Part shown: positions 33,162-43,365 of the stretch, in pieces
Layout of the letters: each line of letters opens with the position of its first letter
Position numbering within the stretch: position 1 is the stretch's first letter
From: Candidatus Aminicenantota bacterium
GTDB lineage: Bacteria; Acidobacteriota; Aminicenantia; Aminicenantales; Aminicenantaceae
Length of the DNA stretch: 46,636 bases
Direction: 5' to 3'
Assembly (NCBI GenBank): GCA_011049545.1
Contig: DRHQ01000115.1
Span: 1 to 46,636 of the forward strand
Notes under the pieces: model-generated
What the model was told of the DNA's origin: nothing
The model's input: the letters and a program-made list of their open reading frames with translations, nothing else
Databases searched by the model: none
Program-made: the position numbers and the translations under genes

Positions 33162-35708
33162 TTATGTCAATTTTTCATCACTTGCAAACAAAATTTTTTC
33201 CCGGGCCATAACAAAAACAGGATTTTTTATCCTTAAAATATCCTCCACAATTTCTTGAGAACGAATATTTTTATGTGGAGAGTGCTTCAAATAAAGAAAA
33301 AGTTTTTCCCTTTTCCTATCAGGAAATATTTTTTCTATGTTTCCACCCTTATAATCTGCTAAAAAATCATCAACTATTTTCTCCACCTTCTTGTAATCGT
33401 CCTTTGCAGAAATGTTCTTTTCTTTGCAAGTTGCTTTTAAAGCTTCTTTTGCTGCTCGACTCTTCAAGTCAACTGAATAGACCAAAGTTTTCATCTCTTC
33501 ATTTAAACGGGGTTTAAAAGTCTTGAACTTCTTCAAACTTAAAAATTTAACGCCTGCGGGCAGAAATTTGTTCACGTGGGAAACAAATTCGTCGCCCTCA
33601 AACAAATACTGAGATTTGAACTCAATAATTTCAGCCTTCCCCTCCATGCCCAAAGGAAGGGCAGGAAGGTAAGATATCGCCATTTTCGGATGAAAACCCT
33701 CTGAATGGACAACTGAAATGTTAGCTCTCCGGAAAGTCCTCTGGATAATATTGCTTAGGTCTAGATGAGATATGAACCTTGCATTTTTGCGCTTTGAATA
33801 GATTGCTCGATAACGAAAAATATCCTGAGCCTTCTTTCCAAAAAGAGAATAAGGCGCTGAAGGAATTTCTATTTGTTCCTGAAATTCTCTCTCCAGTAGA
33901 GGCGAAAGATTGCATCCCTGACACAAATCACATTTATTCTCGAGACAGGACAAAGTTCGCTCTTCTTTTAAAGCCTTATCTACCTCTTGAAGTAAATGGG
34001 ATTTTTTTATTCCTGTATCAATATGATCCCAGGGGAGAACTGCGTCTCTGTCCAAAGCTTCAAGATAAAGTCTATAATCGATATTCTTAGATTCAAAAGC
34101 TTTTTCCCAGATACGAAAGTCGAATAGATCGCCCCAGCTTTCAAAGCGAGCACCATTTTTCCACGATTGAAACAGGACTTGAGTTAGTTTTCTATCACCT
34201 CGGGAAAAAACAGCTTCCAGAATCGAACTTTTAAGAGAATGATTTTTGAACTTAACAAAGCGATACTTTCTCAAACGGGACTTAAGAAACCTGTGTTTTT
34301 CCTCCAGAATCTTTTCGTCTTCCATTTTAAGCCATTGGAAAGGTGTATGAGATTTGGGGATAAAGGATGTTACGCTAATGTTGATATTAGGAGGAGATTT
34401 AAGAATTTTGGATCCAATCCTTTTCACGTCTTCCACCAAGCTCACAATTCCTTCTAAATCTTCATCTCTCTCAGTCGGCAACCCAACCATAAAATAAAGC
34501 TTAAGTCGCCTCCACCCCTGAGAGAAGGCATTCTCCGAAGCCTCGAGTATTTCGTTATTTTCCAGGTCCTTGTTAATGACCCGGCGCAATCTTTCTGTTC
34601 CTGCTTCTGGAACCAGGGTAAATCCAGTCTTCCTAACTCTGGTAATGTTCTTAGCTACCTCTAAAGATAATCCCCTGGGACGCAAAGAAGACAATGAGAG
34701 GGAAATCTTTTGTTTTTCTAGTTCAGTCATTAAAGTCTTAACAACTTCCCCGAGATAAGGATAGTCACTTACTGAGAGAGAGGACAATGAAGCAGCTTCA
34801 TAACCTGTTAGCCGAAGGCTCTCCAGCACCTTTTCCAGAACAAAAGAAGGACTTTTCACTCTGTGAGGAAAATAGATGCTCAATGCTTGGCAAAATCTGC
34901 ATTTATGGTAACAACCCCTGGCCACCTCAACTGCTACTCTGTCAAAAATGACCTTAATATTTGGAACAACAATTTTTTCAGGAAAAGGAGCCTCATGAAA
35001 AGGAAAACGAATTCTTTTTTCAATCTTCTCTGGCGCATTATTATCAGGTTTTACTGCCATAAGATAAGAGTTTCGAGGTTGGTAAGTAGTGTATAAAGAA
35101 GGAACATAGACTCCCTTAATCTTGGCCATCTCTTTTAATACTGCACTTTTTTCTTTCAATTCCTCCTTCAGAGTTATGTATTTTTCAATGATTTCCATGA
35201 AAGCTTCTTCCCCGTCTCCAACCAGAAACAGGTCAAAAATCGAAGCTACAGGTTCCGGGTTGAAAACAGCCGGTCCTCCTGCGATGATCAATGGATGTTC
35301 CAGATCTCTTTGTGCTGAAAAAAGAGGAATATGACCTAAATCAAGGATTGTCAAGACGTTGGTATAATTGAGCTCATAGAGAAGGGAAAAACCCAAGACA
35401 TCGAATTGATCAAGTGGAATTTTATTTTCGAGAGAATAAAGAGGAATATTTCGTGATCGAAGTTTTTGTTCAAAGTCTACCCAGGGAGCAAAGACTCGCT
35501 CGGCTAAAATGGATGGATTGTCATTCAAAAGAGAATAAAGAATTTTTTGACCAAGATAGGACATCCCAACCTCATAAAGGTCAGGAAAGACAAGGGCAAT
35601 TTTAGCTTTCACGCGGAGCGGGTTCTTTTTTATTTCATTCCACTCACCGCCTAAGTAGCGCCCAGGTTTCTGGACTTCTTTCAGAATGTTTTCTAAATCT
35701 TTCATCAT
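33162..35708 (-). CDS. B12-binding radical SAM protein with DUF2344 (TIGR03960-TIGR03936 fusion)
   Basis: 848 residues. A B12-binding-like N-terminal region (about 30-180, FPDLYEVGMSYLGQKILY) precedes the radical SAM core with CYHKCRFC (Cys266, 270, 273). A second Cys cluster CLENKCDLCQGC lies near 600. The C-terminal DUF2344 domain (YSKRKNARFISHLDLSNIIQ, HSEGFHPKMAISYLP) runs to the end. In many bacteria this gene is next to mrdA/rodA or rne/rng; here it follows rodA by 155 bp. It is thought to act in RNA or ribosome-linked modification, but the reaction is unknown. Confidence 0.92.
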   Translation of the reverse strand: MMKDLENILKEVQKPGRYLGGEWNEIKKNPLRVKAKIALVFPDLYEVGMSYLGQKILYSLLNDNPSILAERVFAPWVDFEQKLRSRNIPLYSLENKIPLDQFDVLGFSLLYELNYTNVLTILDLGHIPLFSAQRDLEHPLIIAGGPAVFNPEPVASIFDLFLVGDGEEAFMEIIEKYITLKEELKEKSAVLKEMAKIKGVYVPSLYTTYQPRNSYLMAVKPDNNAPEKIEKRIRFPFHEAPFPEKIVVPNIKVIFDRVAVEVARGCYHKCRFCQALSIYFPHRVKSPSFVLEKVLESLRLTGYEAASLSSLSVSDYPYLGEVVKTLMTELEKQKISLSLSSLRPRGLSLEVAKNITRVRKTGFTLVPEAGTERLRRVINKDLENNEILEASENAFSQGWRRLKLYFMVGLPTERDEDLEGIVSLVEDVKRIGSKILKSPPNINISVTSFIPKSHTPFQWLKMEDEKILEEKHRFLKSRLRKYRFVKFKNHSLKSSILEAVFSRGDRKLTQVLFQSWKNGARFESWGDLFDFRIWEKAFESKNIDYRLYLEALDRDAVLPWDHIDTGIKKSHLLQEVDKALKEERTLSCLENKCDLCQGCNLSPLLEREFQEQIEIPSAPYSLFGKKAQDIFRYRAIYSKRKNARFISHLDLSNIIQRTFRRANISVVHSEGFHPKMAISYLPALPLGMEGKAEIIEFKSQYLFEGDEFVSHVNKFLPAGVKFLSLKKFKTFKPRLNEEMKTLVYSVDLKSRAAKEALKATCKEKNISAKDDYKKVEKIVDDFLADYKGGNIEKIFPDRKREKLFLYLKHSPHKNIRSQEIVEDILRIKNPVFVMAREKILFASDEKLT

Positions 35709-35863
35709 GGAAAATCAGATTCTTGCTATTTCATTTTATTTCTATTGAATTTATTGTGCAATCGATAATACGGAGAGTTTATATCTTACCTTCGTTATTT
35801 GATAGGCGCTTATATCGCGGGCCAGTTGTTGTCTCTGTGAAAAAAGGAAGAGGATCATTAAGT

Positions 35864-36955
35864 CTATATATTAGCAAATCTTCTCATTTTGACGTTTAAC
35901 ACGAGCGCAATTCCTAAATAAGTGGTTAGAAGAGAGGAACCTCCGTAGCTAAATAGAGGCAAGGGGATTCCTGCTATGGGAAAGAGACCAATAATCATCA
36001 TCAAATTGATGAGAAATTGGAAGGCGATCATAATCGCCACCATAAAAATAATATATACCCCTGTTCTATCTCTAGCGTGCCCGATAGATTGAAACAGTCT
36101 CCAGATCAAAAAAGAGTACGAAAGCAAAATAAGCACCACGCCTATAAACCCAAATTCTTCTCCGACGACCGAAAAGACAAAATCCGTATGCCTGGCAGGC
36201 AAGAATCTCAACTGGCTTTGAGTTCCTTTTCTAAAACCTTTTCCTAAAAAACCCCCTGATCCAATGGCAATTTTTGATTGCAGGATATGATAACCCGAGC
36301 CTAGAGGATCCTGACTGGGAGAAATTAGAGCAGTTAGCCTCTTTTTTTGATAGTCTTTAAGGCCAATATTCCAGCCAAATATCCCTAGAAGTAACCCACA
36401 AATCAATATGCCAATGATGGTTTTCTTGTTTAATCCGGCTAAGAAGAGCGCTCCTAATAAAATCGGAATATAACTAAGAGCAGTTCCTAAATCAGGCTGC
36501 AAAGCCACAAGGAAAGCAGGGACGGCGATAATCGAAACACTTAATAATCCCTTACCCATGGAAAGGTAGTTTTTTCTAAATTTAGCAAAGACATTAGCTA
36601 ACAGAAGTATAATCATTATTTTAGCAATTTCAGAAGGCTGAACGTTAAAAAACGGAAATTTAAACCAACTTTTAGCTCCCGCTATAGGCGTGCCGAAAAT
36701 TAAAATTCCTCCGAGTACCCCTATAAGGACAAGGTATAAATAAAAAGAATAAGTGACAAGAGTACTATAGTCTACGCAAAGAAATAAAAAAAGAGCTATC
36801 ATGCTAAAAACCATCCAGAAGATCTGTTTCACATAATAATTTCCGGGCAGGTAATGAGAGGTGCTGTAGATAAATGCTACTCCAAGAATGGAGTTTAAGA
36901 GCAAAATGCCTATCAATATCCAATCAGTATTTCTAAGAAGGTTTCTGTCAATCAT
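35864..36955 (-). CDS. rodA: peptidoglycan glycosyltransferase RodA
   Basis: SEDS-family glycan polymerase of the elongasome. 363 residues, about 10 membrane helices. Conserved regions include FNVQPSEIAKIMIIL, ALQPDLGTALSYIP (catalytic Asp), HTDFVFSVVGEEFG and the end PLPLFSYGGSSLL. It overlaps mrdA by 8 bp, so the two partner proteins are translationally coupled. Confidence 0.96.
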   Translation of the reverse strand: MIDRNLLRNTDWILIGILLLNSILGVAFIYSTSHYLPGNYYVKQIFWMVFSMIALFLFLCVDYSTLVTYSFYLYLVLIGVLGGILIFGTPIAGAKSWFKFPFFNVQPSEIAKIMIILLLANVFAKFRKNYLSMGKGLLSVSIIAVPAFLVALQPDLGTALSYIPILLGALFLAGLNKKTIIGILICGLLLGIFGWNIGLKDYQKKRLTALISPSQDPLGSGYHILQSKIAIGSGGFLGKGFRKGTQSQLRFLPARHTDFVFSVVGEEFGFIGVVLILLSYSFLIWRLFQSIGHARDRTGVYIIFMVAIMIAFQFLINLMMIIGLFPIAGIPLPLFSYGGSSLLTTYLGIALVLNVKMRRFANI

Positions 36956-38759
36956 ATTTTCTTCTGTATGAATTAAATAATTTCCTCGCTATAGGAGCTG
37001 CGGTTGCACCGCCCATACCACCATATTCAATGATGACTGTTACAACAATCTTCGGGTTATCCCTCGGAGCAAATCCTGTAAACCAGGAATGAGTCTTAGC
37101 TTCTTCCTCTTCTTCTTCCTCTTCCACTTTCTTCTCCTTATCTTTTTCAGTGCTGACAAGTTGAGTTGAACCTGTTTTTCCACAAATATCGAATCCTTTT
37201 ACATTAGCGGCCCATCCTGTTCCTCCTTTATTGACGACTTCCCACATGCCTTGAATAACTGTTTCAAAAGTAGATAGTTCAATATCTACGGCATCCTTTT
37301 CAGAAAACAATCTCTTCCCGGCAAGAGATTGAGAATTAAGCAAATGAGGAGTAACTTTTCTTCCTCTATTGGCAATAATAGAAGTGTAGAGAGCAACCTG
37401 AAGAGGAGTCACCATTAAAGGGCCCTGACCAATGCCAACAGAAATAGTCTCTCCTGGCTGCCAGCGTTCTTTCCTTACTTCCCTCTTCCATTGTGGATTT
37501 GGAACCAACCCTGCTTTTTCTCCGGGCAAATCAATACCAGTTCTTGCCCCAAATCCAAGCATTTTTGCATAACGGGAAATTTCATCGATGCCCATCTTCT
37601 TTGCAACTTGATAATGATATATGTTACATGAATTCCGAATTCCTTGAATAAGATTCATTTCACCATGGCCTTTTTCAATCCAGCATTTGAAAGGCTCATT
37701 ATAAATTTCAATCTCACCTTTACAAGTAAAAACCGTCTCTTCATCCACTAAACCCAATTCAAGTGCTCCTAGATCTATTACAAGCTTGAATATTGAACCA
37801 GGAGCGTACTGACCCCGAACAGTTCGATTCTCCAAGGGGAACTCGGAACTATTGATTAAATCAAGCCATTCTTCAGGGGTAAAGCGGTCAATAAATTTAT
37901 TGGGATCAAAAGTAGGATAGCTGGCCAAGGCAAGTATTTCACCGGTCTGGGGGTCCATCATGACAACGGCCCCTTCTCTTCCCTCCAATACCTCTTCAGC
38001 CTTCTCTTGAAGAGCATAATCTAAAGTGAGAATAATATTTTGACCTTTTTCGGGTTCACGTTTTGCTATCTCCCCTTTGCTCCTGCCCATGCTGTCTACA
38101 ATTTCTAATGATTCACCATCTGTTCCGACTAAAGTAGATTCATATACTTTTTCAACTCCGGTCTTCCCAATAAGATCTCCCAAGCGCCTCTGTTTGTAGA
38201 GACCATTTTTTATCTCTTCCCCTGATAACTCCTGTATATACCCTAAGGCATGAGCTGCAAGATTGCCAAAGGGGTAAAACCTCTTTGGTTCTGCTTGGAG
38301 AAATAATTCAGGAAATTCTAATTTTCTGGCCTCGATCACAGCCACCTCTTCAAAAGATAAATTCTCCTTAATCACAATTGGCTTGAAAACGGGAAAGGAT
38401 TCGTACCTTTTAATTCTTTCTTTCAAAACATCTTCTTCAATCATTAAAAGACGAGATATTTTCCGGCAGGATTTATCGTAATCTTCACAGTTTTCTCTAA
38501 TGATGGAAACTTTGAAAGAGGCTTTGTTATCAGCCAGAATGGTCCCCCCTCTATCCTTAATCAATCCTCTCTGAGCAAGCAGGACGATTTTTCTCGTCCG
38601 ATTGGCTTCGGATTTCTCCCAGTATTTCTTATGATCCAAGACCTGAATTTTCCAAAAATTAAGGAGCAAAAAAACGCTTAATACTTGGATAAAGATAAAT
38701 ATTTTCTTGGATCTTTTTTGAACGAGAAAAAGATCCTCATAAGCCTTGTTGTTTTCCAT
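36948..38759 (-). CDS. mrdA: penicillin-binding protein 2
   Basis: Transpeptidase partner of RodA. 603 residues. One N-terminal membrane helix (about 19-38), a pedestal domain, and a transpeptidase domain with Ser322 in APGSIFKL, Ser377-Cys-Asn379 and KTG at 528-530. After the KTG block comes an unusual insertion of about 20 residues (537-556) with eight successive Glu, directly before HSWFTGFAP. The gene is 8 bp from mreD's end and overlaps rodA. Confidence 0.96.
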   Translation of the reverse strand: MENNKAYEDLFLVQKRSKKIFIFIQVLSVFLLLNFWKIQVLDHKKYWEKSEANRTRKIVLLAQRGLIKDRGGTILADNKASFKVSIIRENCEDYDKSCRKISRLLMIEEDVLKERIKRYESFPVFKPIVIKENLSFEEVAVIEARKLEFPELFLQAEPKRFYPFGNLAAHALGYIQELSGEEIKNGLYKQRRLGDLIGKTGVEKVYESTLVGTDGESLEIVDSMGRSKGEIAKREPEKGQNIILTLDYALQEKAEEVLEGREGAVVMMDPQTGEILALASYPTFDPNKFIDRFTPEEWLDLINSSEFPLENRTVRGQYAPGSIFKLVIDLGALELGLVDEETVFTCKGEIEIYNEPFKCWIEKGHGEMNLIQGIRNSCNIYHYQVAKKMGIDEISRYAKMLGFGARTGIDLPGEKAGLVPNPQWKREVRKERWQPGETISVGIGQGPLMVTPLQVALYTSIIANRGRKVTPHLLNSQSLAGKRLFSEKDAVDIELSTFETVIQGMWEVVNKGGTGWAANVKGFDICGKTGSTQLVSTEKDKEKKVEEEEEEEEAKTHSWFTGFAPRDNPKIVVTVIIEYGGMGGATAAPIARKLFNSYRRKYD

Positions 38760-38767
38760 GGATAAAA

Positions 38768-39247
38768 CTAGAGTTCACTCCTTTTGAACTTTCTCGAAAA
38801 AAAGAACAGAACGCTTCCCACCAGAGCAGTGCTTAAAGGCTGAAAAAAGATCAATCCTCTTCCTGTATTAATTCTTCCTGAAAAAACAAAAGAGTAAAGC
38901 AAGGCCCATAAAATGAATTCAAAACTAATCAACAAGAAGATAAAGACGAAGCTGCGCAAAGGAGGATGGACATCTATTTTTTTTGCAATGTACCCTGCCG
39001 TGAATCCAGCAATTGTTTTCGCAAGACCTGCTACTCCAAAAACTCCCAAAGAAAAAGAGTCCTGGATAAGACCACAAAACGCTCCTAAACAGGCACCGAA
39101 AACTTCATTTTTTTCAACGGCAAAGTAGATAACAACCAAACTAAATACATTAAATAGCAGAACTAGAGAGGGAGAGATTTTACTCAGAGCTGTATGAAGC
39201 AAAAAAGCAATGATGATTCCAAGAGAAACCTTAACAAAGTCTTTCAT
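38768..39247 (-). CDS. mreD: rod shape-determining protein MreD
   Basis: 159 residues with five to six membrane helices. The family's CGLIQDSFSLGVFGVAGLAK then GFTAGYIAKKI is present. It belongs to the elongasome membrane complex with MreC. Spacing is 12 bp to mreC and 8 bp to mrdA. Confidence 0.9.
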   Translation of the reverse strand: MKDFVKVSLGIIIAFLLHTALSKISPSLVLLFNVFSLVVIYFAVEKNEVFGACLGAFCGLIQDSFSLGVFGVAGLAKTIAGFTAGYIAKKIDVHPPLRSFVFIFLLISFEFILWALLYSFVFSGRINTGRGLIFFQPLSTALVGSVLFFFSRKFKRSEL

Positions 39248-39259
39248 AAAAGCTAATTT

Positions 39260-40096
39260 TTAAAAAATTTCCATCGGATCTCTCATAATGACGGCTACCT
39301 GATCCAAATCCCGAATATCAAAATAAGGCTCAACTTTTACCTGTTTAAAAAGAGAAGTGCTTGTGGTTATAGAAACAATCTTACCCACTTTTATTCCAGA
39401 AGGAAAGAGATTATCCTTTCCAGAAGTGATAATATCTTCTCCCTCATAAATACCCTCCGTTGTTACATGGATATATTCTAAAAAACAGTATCCTTTATCA
39501 TCACCACTCAGAATACCCATGACTTCCTTGCTCTGAGAAAAAACACCTACGCCGCTTTCGTTGTCAGTGATCAGCTGAACTCTAGATTCTTTTAAGGCGA
39601 TAGGGTTTATAATTCGTCCCACTAAACTGCCATTTTTATCGAGAACAATCATATCTTTCTTAAGACCATCCAGAGAGCCCTTATTAATAACTGCAGATTT
39701 ATAAAAATTACTGGCATCAAAACCTATAACTTGAGCTACCAAAATATTCTCATGAAGCCTTAAAAGACTCTCCTCTATTTCTTTCGCACTCCTCAAGTTT
39801 TCAAGAGCATTCCTTAAAAGGTTATTCTCCTGTCGGAGAAAAAACATTTCATCTTTCATCTTTCGATTCTGACCTTGAACATTCTGAAGGTAAAAATAAT
39901 TTTCCCAGAACTCACCAGTTGATCGGAATAAGGAAAGAATTCCATGCTGAATAGGAGAAAAAACTGAAAAAATTGCCTTTTCGAAGTAATTCTCCCCATA
40001 ACCCAACGGAACCTGAGTTGAAATCAATATCAGCTGAAAAAAAATTAGAGCTGTGAGGACTACAAGACTCTTTCTCTCTTTAAGGAAAAGGGGCAT
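39260..40096 (-). CDS. mreC: rod shape-determining protein MreC
   Basis: 278 residues. An N-terminal helix (LVVLTALIFFQLILIS), a coiled coil (about 75-115) and the beta-rich periplasmic domain with QVIGFDASNFYKSAVINKGS and DIITSGKDNLFPSGIKVGKI. It scaffolds the RodA-PBP2 complex. It is 15 bp from mreB. Confidence 0.93.
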   Translation of the reverse strand: MPLFLKERKSLVVLTALIFFQLILISTQVPLGYGENYFEKAIFSVFSPIQHGILSLFRSTGEFWENYFYLQNVQGQNRKMKDEMFFLRQENNLLRNALENLRSAKEIEESLLRLHENILVAQVIGFDASNFYKSAVINKGSLDGLKKDMIVLDKNGSLVGRIINPIALKESRVQLITDNESGVGVFSQSKEVMGILSGDDKGYCFLEYIHVTTEGIYEGEDIITSGKDNLFPSGIKVGKIVSITTSTSLFKQVKVEPYFDIRDLDQVAVIMRDPMEIF

Positions 40097-40111
40097 GAGA
40101 TTTAAATTGAA

Positions 40112-41164
40112 TTATATTATAGAAACCTTTTTCAGAAGGTCTAAATCGTCGAGCATCTTGCCAGCACCAATTACAACCGTAGTCAGAGGATCATCAGTGA
40201 TAAAAACTGGCAATTTAGTTTCCTCACGTATACGTTTGTCTATATTTTTAAGGAGAGCGCCTCCCCCTGTTAAAATAATGCCTCGGTCAATGATGTCCGC
40301 TGATAATTCCGGAGGAATCTTTTCAAGGGCGACTCTTATGGCATTGATAATCGAAGAGACAACATTTTCGAGCGCTTCCCTTACTTCCTGGTCATCAATT
40401 ATAATTGTTTTGGGGATTCCTTCGCCTAGATCTCTTCCTTTTATCTCTACTGTCATGGGCTCATCCAAGGGGTAAGCTGAACCTATCTCCATTTTAAGCT
40501 GTTCAGCACTTCTCTCTCCGATAAGCAAATTGTATTTTTTCTTAAGGTATTGGATGATAGCCTCGTCCATTTCATTCCCAGCAATCCGTATGTGATGATT
40601 AAAAACGATCCCATTCATAGAAATGACTGCGATATCGGTCGTCCCTCCTCCTATATCCACGATCATATTTCCTGTCGGCTCAGAAATAGGAAGATCAGCT
40701 CCAACAGAAGCTGACACTGGCTGTTGGACAAGGTAGACTTCGGACGCTTTTGCCCTCATGGCCACATCCTTAACTGCGCGCCTCTCTACTTGAGTAATTC
40801 CTGTTGGAATCCCGATGACTATCCTCGGTCTAATAAATAATACTCGATTGTCTGTGGACTTCTTAATAAAATAGTCAAGCATCTTTTCCGCAATCTCAAA
40901 ATCTGCAATGACTCCATCTCTCATTGGTTTGATAGCCAGAACGTCAGCAGGAGTTTTTCCTAGCATCTCCTTTGCTCGCGTACCCACAGCTTCTACTTTA
41001 CCAGTCACTTTGTTAATAACAACAATAGAAGGCTCTTGAACAACGATTCCTTTTCCTTTTAAATAAACCAAAGTGTTGGCAGTCCCAAGGTCAATAGCTA
41101 AATCACAAAATAGCCTGCCTTTAATTAAACCCCATAAATTCATTTTCATGCCTTTCTCTACCAT
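40112..41164 (-). CDS. mreB: cell-shape actin homologue MreB
   Basis: Forms membrane-bound filaments that direct side-wall synthesis. Up to 350 residues; ATP-binding blocks are DLAIDLGTANTLVYLKGKG, MIVDIGGGTTDIAVIS and GIILTGGGALLKNID. The start is uncertain: ATG 41164 gives an extra seven residues, but AAAGG is best spaced for Met8 (41143), and Met8 (MNLWGLIKGRLF) fits the family start better. It is the first gene of the shape operon. Confidence 0.96.
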   Translation of the reverse strand: MVEKGMKMNLWGLIKGRLFCDLAIDLGTANTLVYLKGKGIVVQEPSIVVINKVTGKVEAVGTRAKEMLGKTPADVLAIKPMRDGVIADFEIAEKMLDYFIKKSTDNRVLFIRPRIVIGIPTGITQVERRAVKDVAMRAKASEVYLVQQPVSASVGADLPISEPTGNMIVDIGGGTTDIAVISMNGIVFNHHIRIAGNEMDEAIIQYLKKKYNLLIGERSAEQLKMEIGSAYPLDEPMTVEIKGRDLGEGIPKTIIIDDQEVREALENVVSSIINAIRVALEKIPPELSADIIDRGIILTGGGALLKNIDKRIREETKLPVFITDDPLTTVVIGAGKMLDDLDLLKKVSII

Positions 41165-41261
41165 GTCTTATTTAACATAATTTTCTATCTCACGCAAATA
41201 AAACATCCGTGTGTGCAAGTAATATGGGGACGTACCATTAATTATTTTTTTTATTTTTTTC

Positions 41262-41290
41262 TTGACTTTTTTCTGTTTAAAAAATATATA
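41262..41290 (+). promoter_or_regulatory. promoter of the second OPT gene
   Basis: TTGACT (41262-41267), 17-bp spacer, TATATA (41285-41290), with TATAAT two bases on. A REP-like GGGGACGTACC box is at 41226. It lies in the spacer divergent to mreB. Confidence 0.6.
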
Positions 41291-41328
41291 ATCAAAAAAA
41301 ACACGCATAATAACGTTAGGAGGTAGAT

Positions 41329-43329
41329 ATGAGCAATGAATACAGGCCTTATATTTCCCCAGAGCAATCGATGAAAGAAATATCTTTCAAGGCAATTTTC
41401 TTAGGAATTATAATGGCCATTGTCCTCGGTGCTGCCAACGCCTATTTAGGCCTTATGGTTGGAATGACAGTGGCAGCTACTTTTCCAGCAGCTGTTATCG
41501 CTATGGCAGTCCTTCGTCCATTCAAGGGAACAATTTTAGAAGAAAATTTCGCAAGGACTACTGGCGCAGTAGGAGAAGCTCTGGCAGCGGGAGCCATATT
41601 TACAATTCCTGCCTTCCTGATGACCGGAGTGTGGACAAAATTTGATTTTGTAAAATCCTCTTTGCTCATGCTTGTAGGGGGAATTCTCGGAGTGTTCATC
41701 ATCACACTTATCAGACGCACCTTGGTTGAAGATGCCGATCTTCCCTTCCCAGAAAGTGTTGCCTGTGCAGAGATAATCAAAACCGGTCAGAAGGCAGGCT
41801 CGAGCGCTTCATACATGTTCTGGGCAATGGGTTTGGGAGGTCTTATTGAATTCTTCACCAGCGAAAACGGCATCAGAGCAATAAAACCTTTTGTCAGCAC
41901 CGTATTCAAAATCCCCGGTTTATCCCGCACCATGTATCTCAACTCTGATAATGTTGAAGTCTATAAAGCTTCACCCATGAAAGGGAGAATGTTCATAGAA
42001 TCGCCGGCAGCCAATGCTGCTATGACCGGAGTCGGCTACATAATCGGACCAAAGTTAGCAGCTCTTACTTTTTCCGGGGGAGTACTGGGATGGCTCTTCC
42101 TGATGCCAATCCTGCTTTTCATTAGCGGAGAATTAGGCAACCTTGCCTCCAAGTTCGATGGAAACTGGACTGATATGGCCATCTCAGCTTACAATGCTCA
42201 GATTAAACCGATTGCGGTTGGAGCCATGCTTGTCGGCGCTTTTTTTACGCTCTTCAAGATGAGAAAAAGTCTGATGACAGGAATAGGTCGCTCCATCCTT
42301 GATGTTAAAAAAACGCGAGCGGGAGTCAAAACAGATACACCCAGGACTGATAAAGACTTGCCTTTTCCATCCATCATAATCGCCATTATAGCTCTATTTA
42401 TATCAATGGTTTTTCTCTACAACATCTTCACCCATAGCATAGGTTCCGCTTTTATATCGGCCATAGTGATGATAGTCATGGGTCTTCTTTTTGCCGCTGT
42501 AGCAGGCTATCTTGTGGGTATAATCGGCTCTTCTTCCAACCCGATTTCCGGCCTAACCTTAACCACGCTGCTTATCGCTGCCCTGATGATGGTTCTCATG
42601 GGGCAGACAGGAGATGCGGGCATAAAAGCTGTATTGGGTGTTGCAGCAGTTGTATGTTGTGTGGCTGGCGTGGCCGGAGACATGATCCAAGATTTGAAAG
42701 TAGGACATATTCTTGGTGGTACTCCCTGGCGAATGCAAGTAGGAGAGCTAATCGGTGTTGTTGCAGCTGCTCTAACACTGACCTTCTCTCTCCAGCTTTT
42801 ACACAACAACGTTGAGGGGGGAATTGGAGGCATAACACTTCCTGCTCCCCAAGCGGGCTTGATGGCAGCCATGGCTAAGGGAATAGTTGGTGGAGAAATG
42901 GCCTGGCCTCTAGTTCTAGCAGGAATGCTTTTGGCCGTTGTTCTTATCCTTATCGGCTCTCCCTCCCCAATGCTTATCGCAGTAGGAATGTACCTTCCCT
43001 TTCGCGCCACGGCCTGTATCTTCCTGGGAGGAGTACTCAAGTATTATCTGGACAGAAGCGTTGCCAAAAAGAAATCGACAGCCAAAGGTAAGGAAATCGT
43101 AGAAAACACCGGCCTCCTCCTTGCTTCAGGGTTGATTGCTGGGCAGGCTCTTATGGGAATCATTACTGCAGGCTTAAAGGGACTAAAGATAGAAATGCCA
43201 GAATCTTTGAATAACCCGTGGCTCGCCTTATTGATTTACTTCACGCTCGGTTTTATCTTGATCTATTTTCCCTATAAGAAGATGGTCTCTGCTGGTGAAT
43301 TCGGAAAATCAACTGAAGAAGGGAGCTAA
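41329..43329 (+). CDS. OPT-family oligopeptide transporter, second copy
   Basis: 666 residues, about 14-16 membrane helices, with AGGAGG before the ATG. Matches the first copy across the family (GIIMAIVLGAANAYLGLMVG, LPFPESVACAEI, GDMIQDLKVGHILGGTP), with a longer central loop between about 200 and 245. A gene for a PqqD-like protein follows 36 bp on, in the same direction. Substrate unknown. Confidence 0.93.
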   Translation: MSNEYRPYISPEQSMKEISFKAIFLGIIMAIVLGAANAYLGLMVGMTVAATFPAAVIAMAVLRPFKGTILEENFARTTGAVGEALAAGAIFTIPAFLMTGVWTKFDFVKSSLLMLVGGILGVFIITLIRRTLVEDADLPFPESVACAEIIKTGQKAGSSASYMFWAMGLGGLIEFFTSENGIRAIKPFVSTVFKIPGLSRTMYLNSDNVEVYKASPMKGRMFIESPAANAAMTGVGYIIGPKLAALTFSGGVLGWLFLMPILLFISGELGNLASKFDGNWTDMAISAYNAQIKPIAVGAMLVGAFFTLFKMRKSLMTGIGRSILDVKKTRAGVKTDTPRTDKDLPFPSIIIAIIALFISMVFLYNIFTHSIGSAFISAIVMIVMGLLFAAVAGYLVGIIGSSSNPISGLTLTTLLIAALMMVLMGQTGDAGIKAVLGVAAVVCCVAGVAGDMIQDLKVGHILGGTPWRMQVGELIGVVAAALTLTFSLQLLHNNVEGGIGGITLPAPQAGLMAAMAKGIVGGEMAWPLVLAGMLLAVVLILIGSPSPMLIAVGMYLPFRATACIFLGGVLKYYLDRSVAKKKSTAKGKEIVENTGLLLASGLIAGQALMGIITAGLKGLKIEMPESLNNPWLALLIYFTLGFILIYFPYKKMVSAGEFGKSTEEGS

Positions 43330-43365
43330 ATAAGGTTCGAAGCAAGCATCAAAATCCTATAGATT

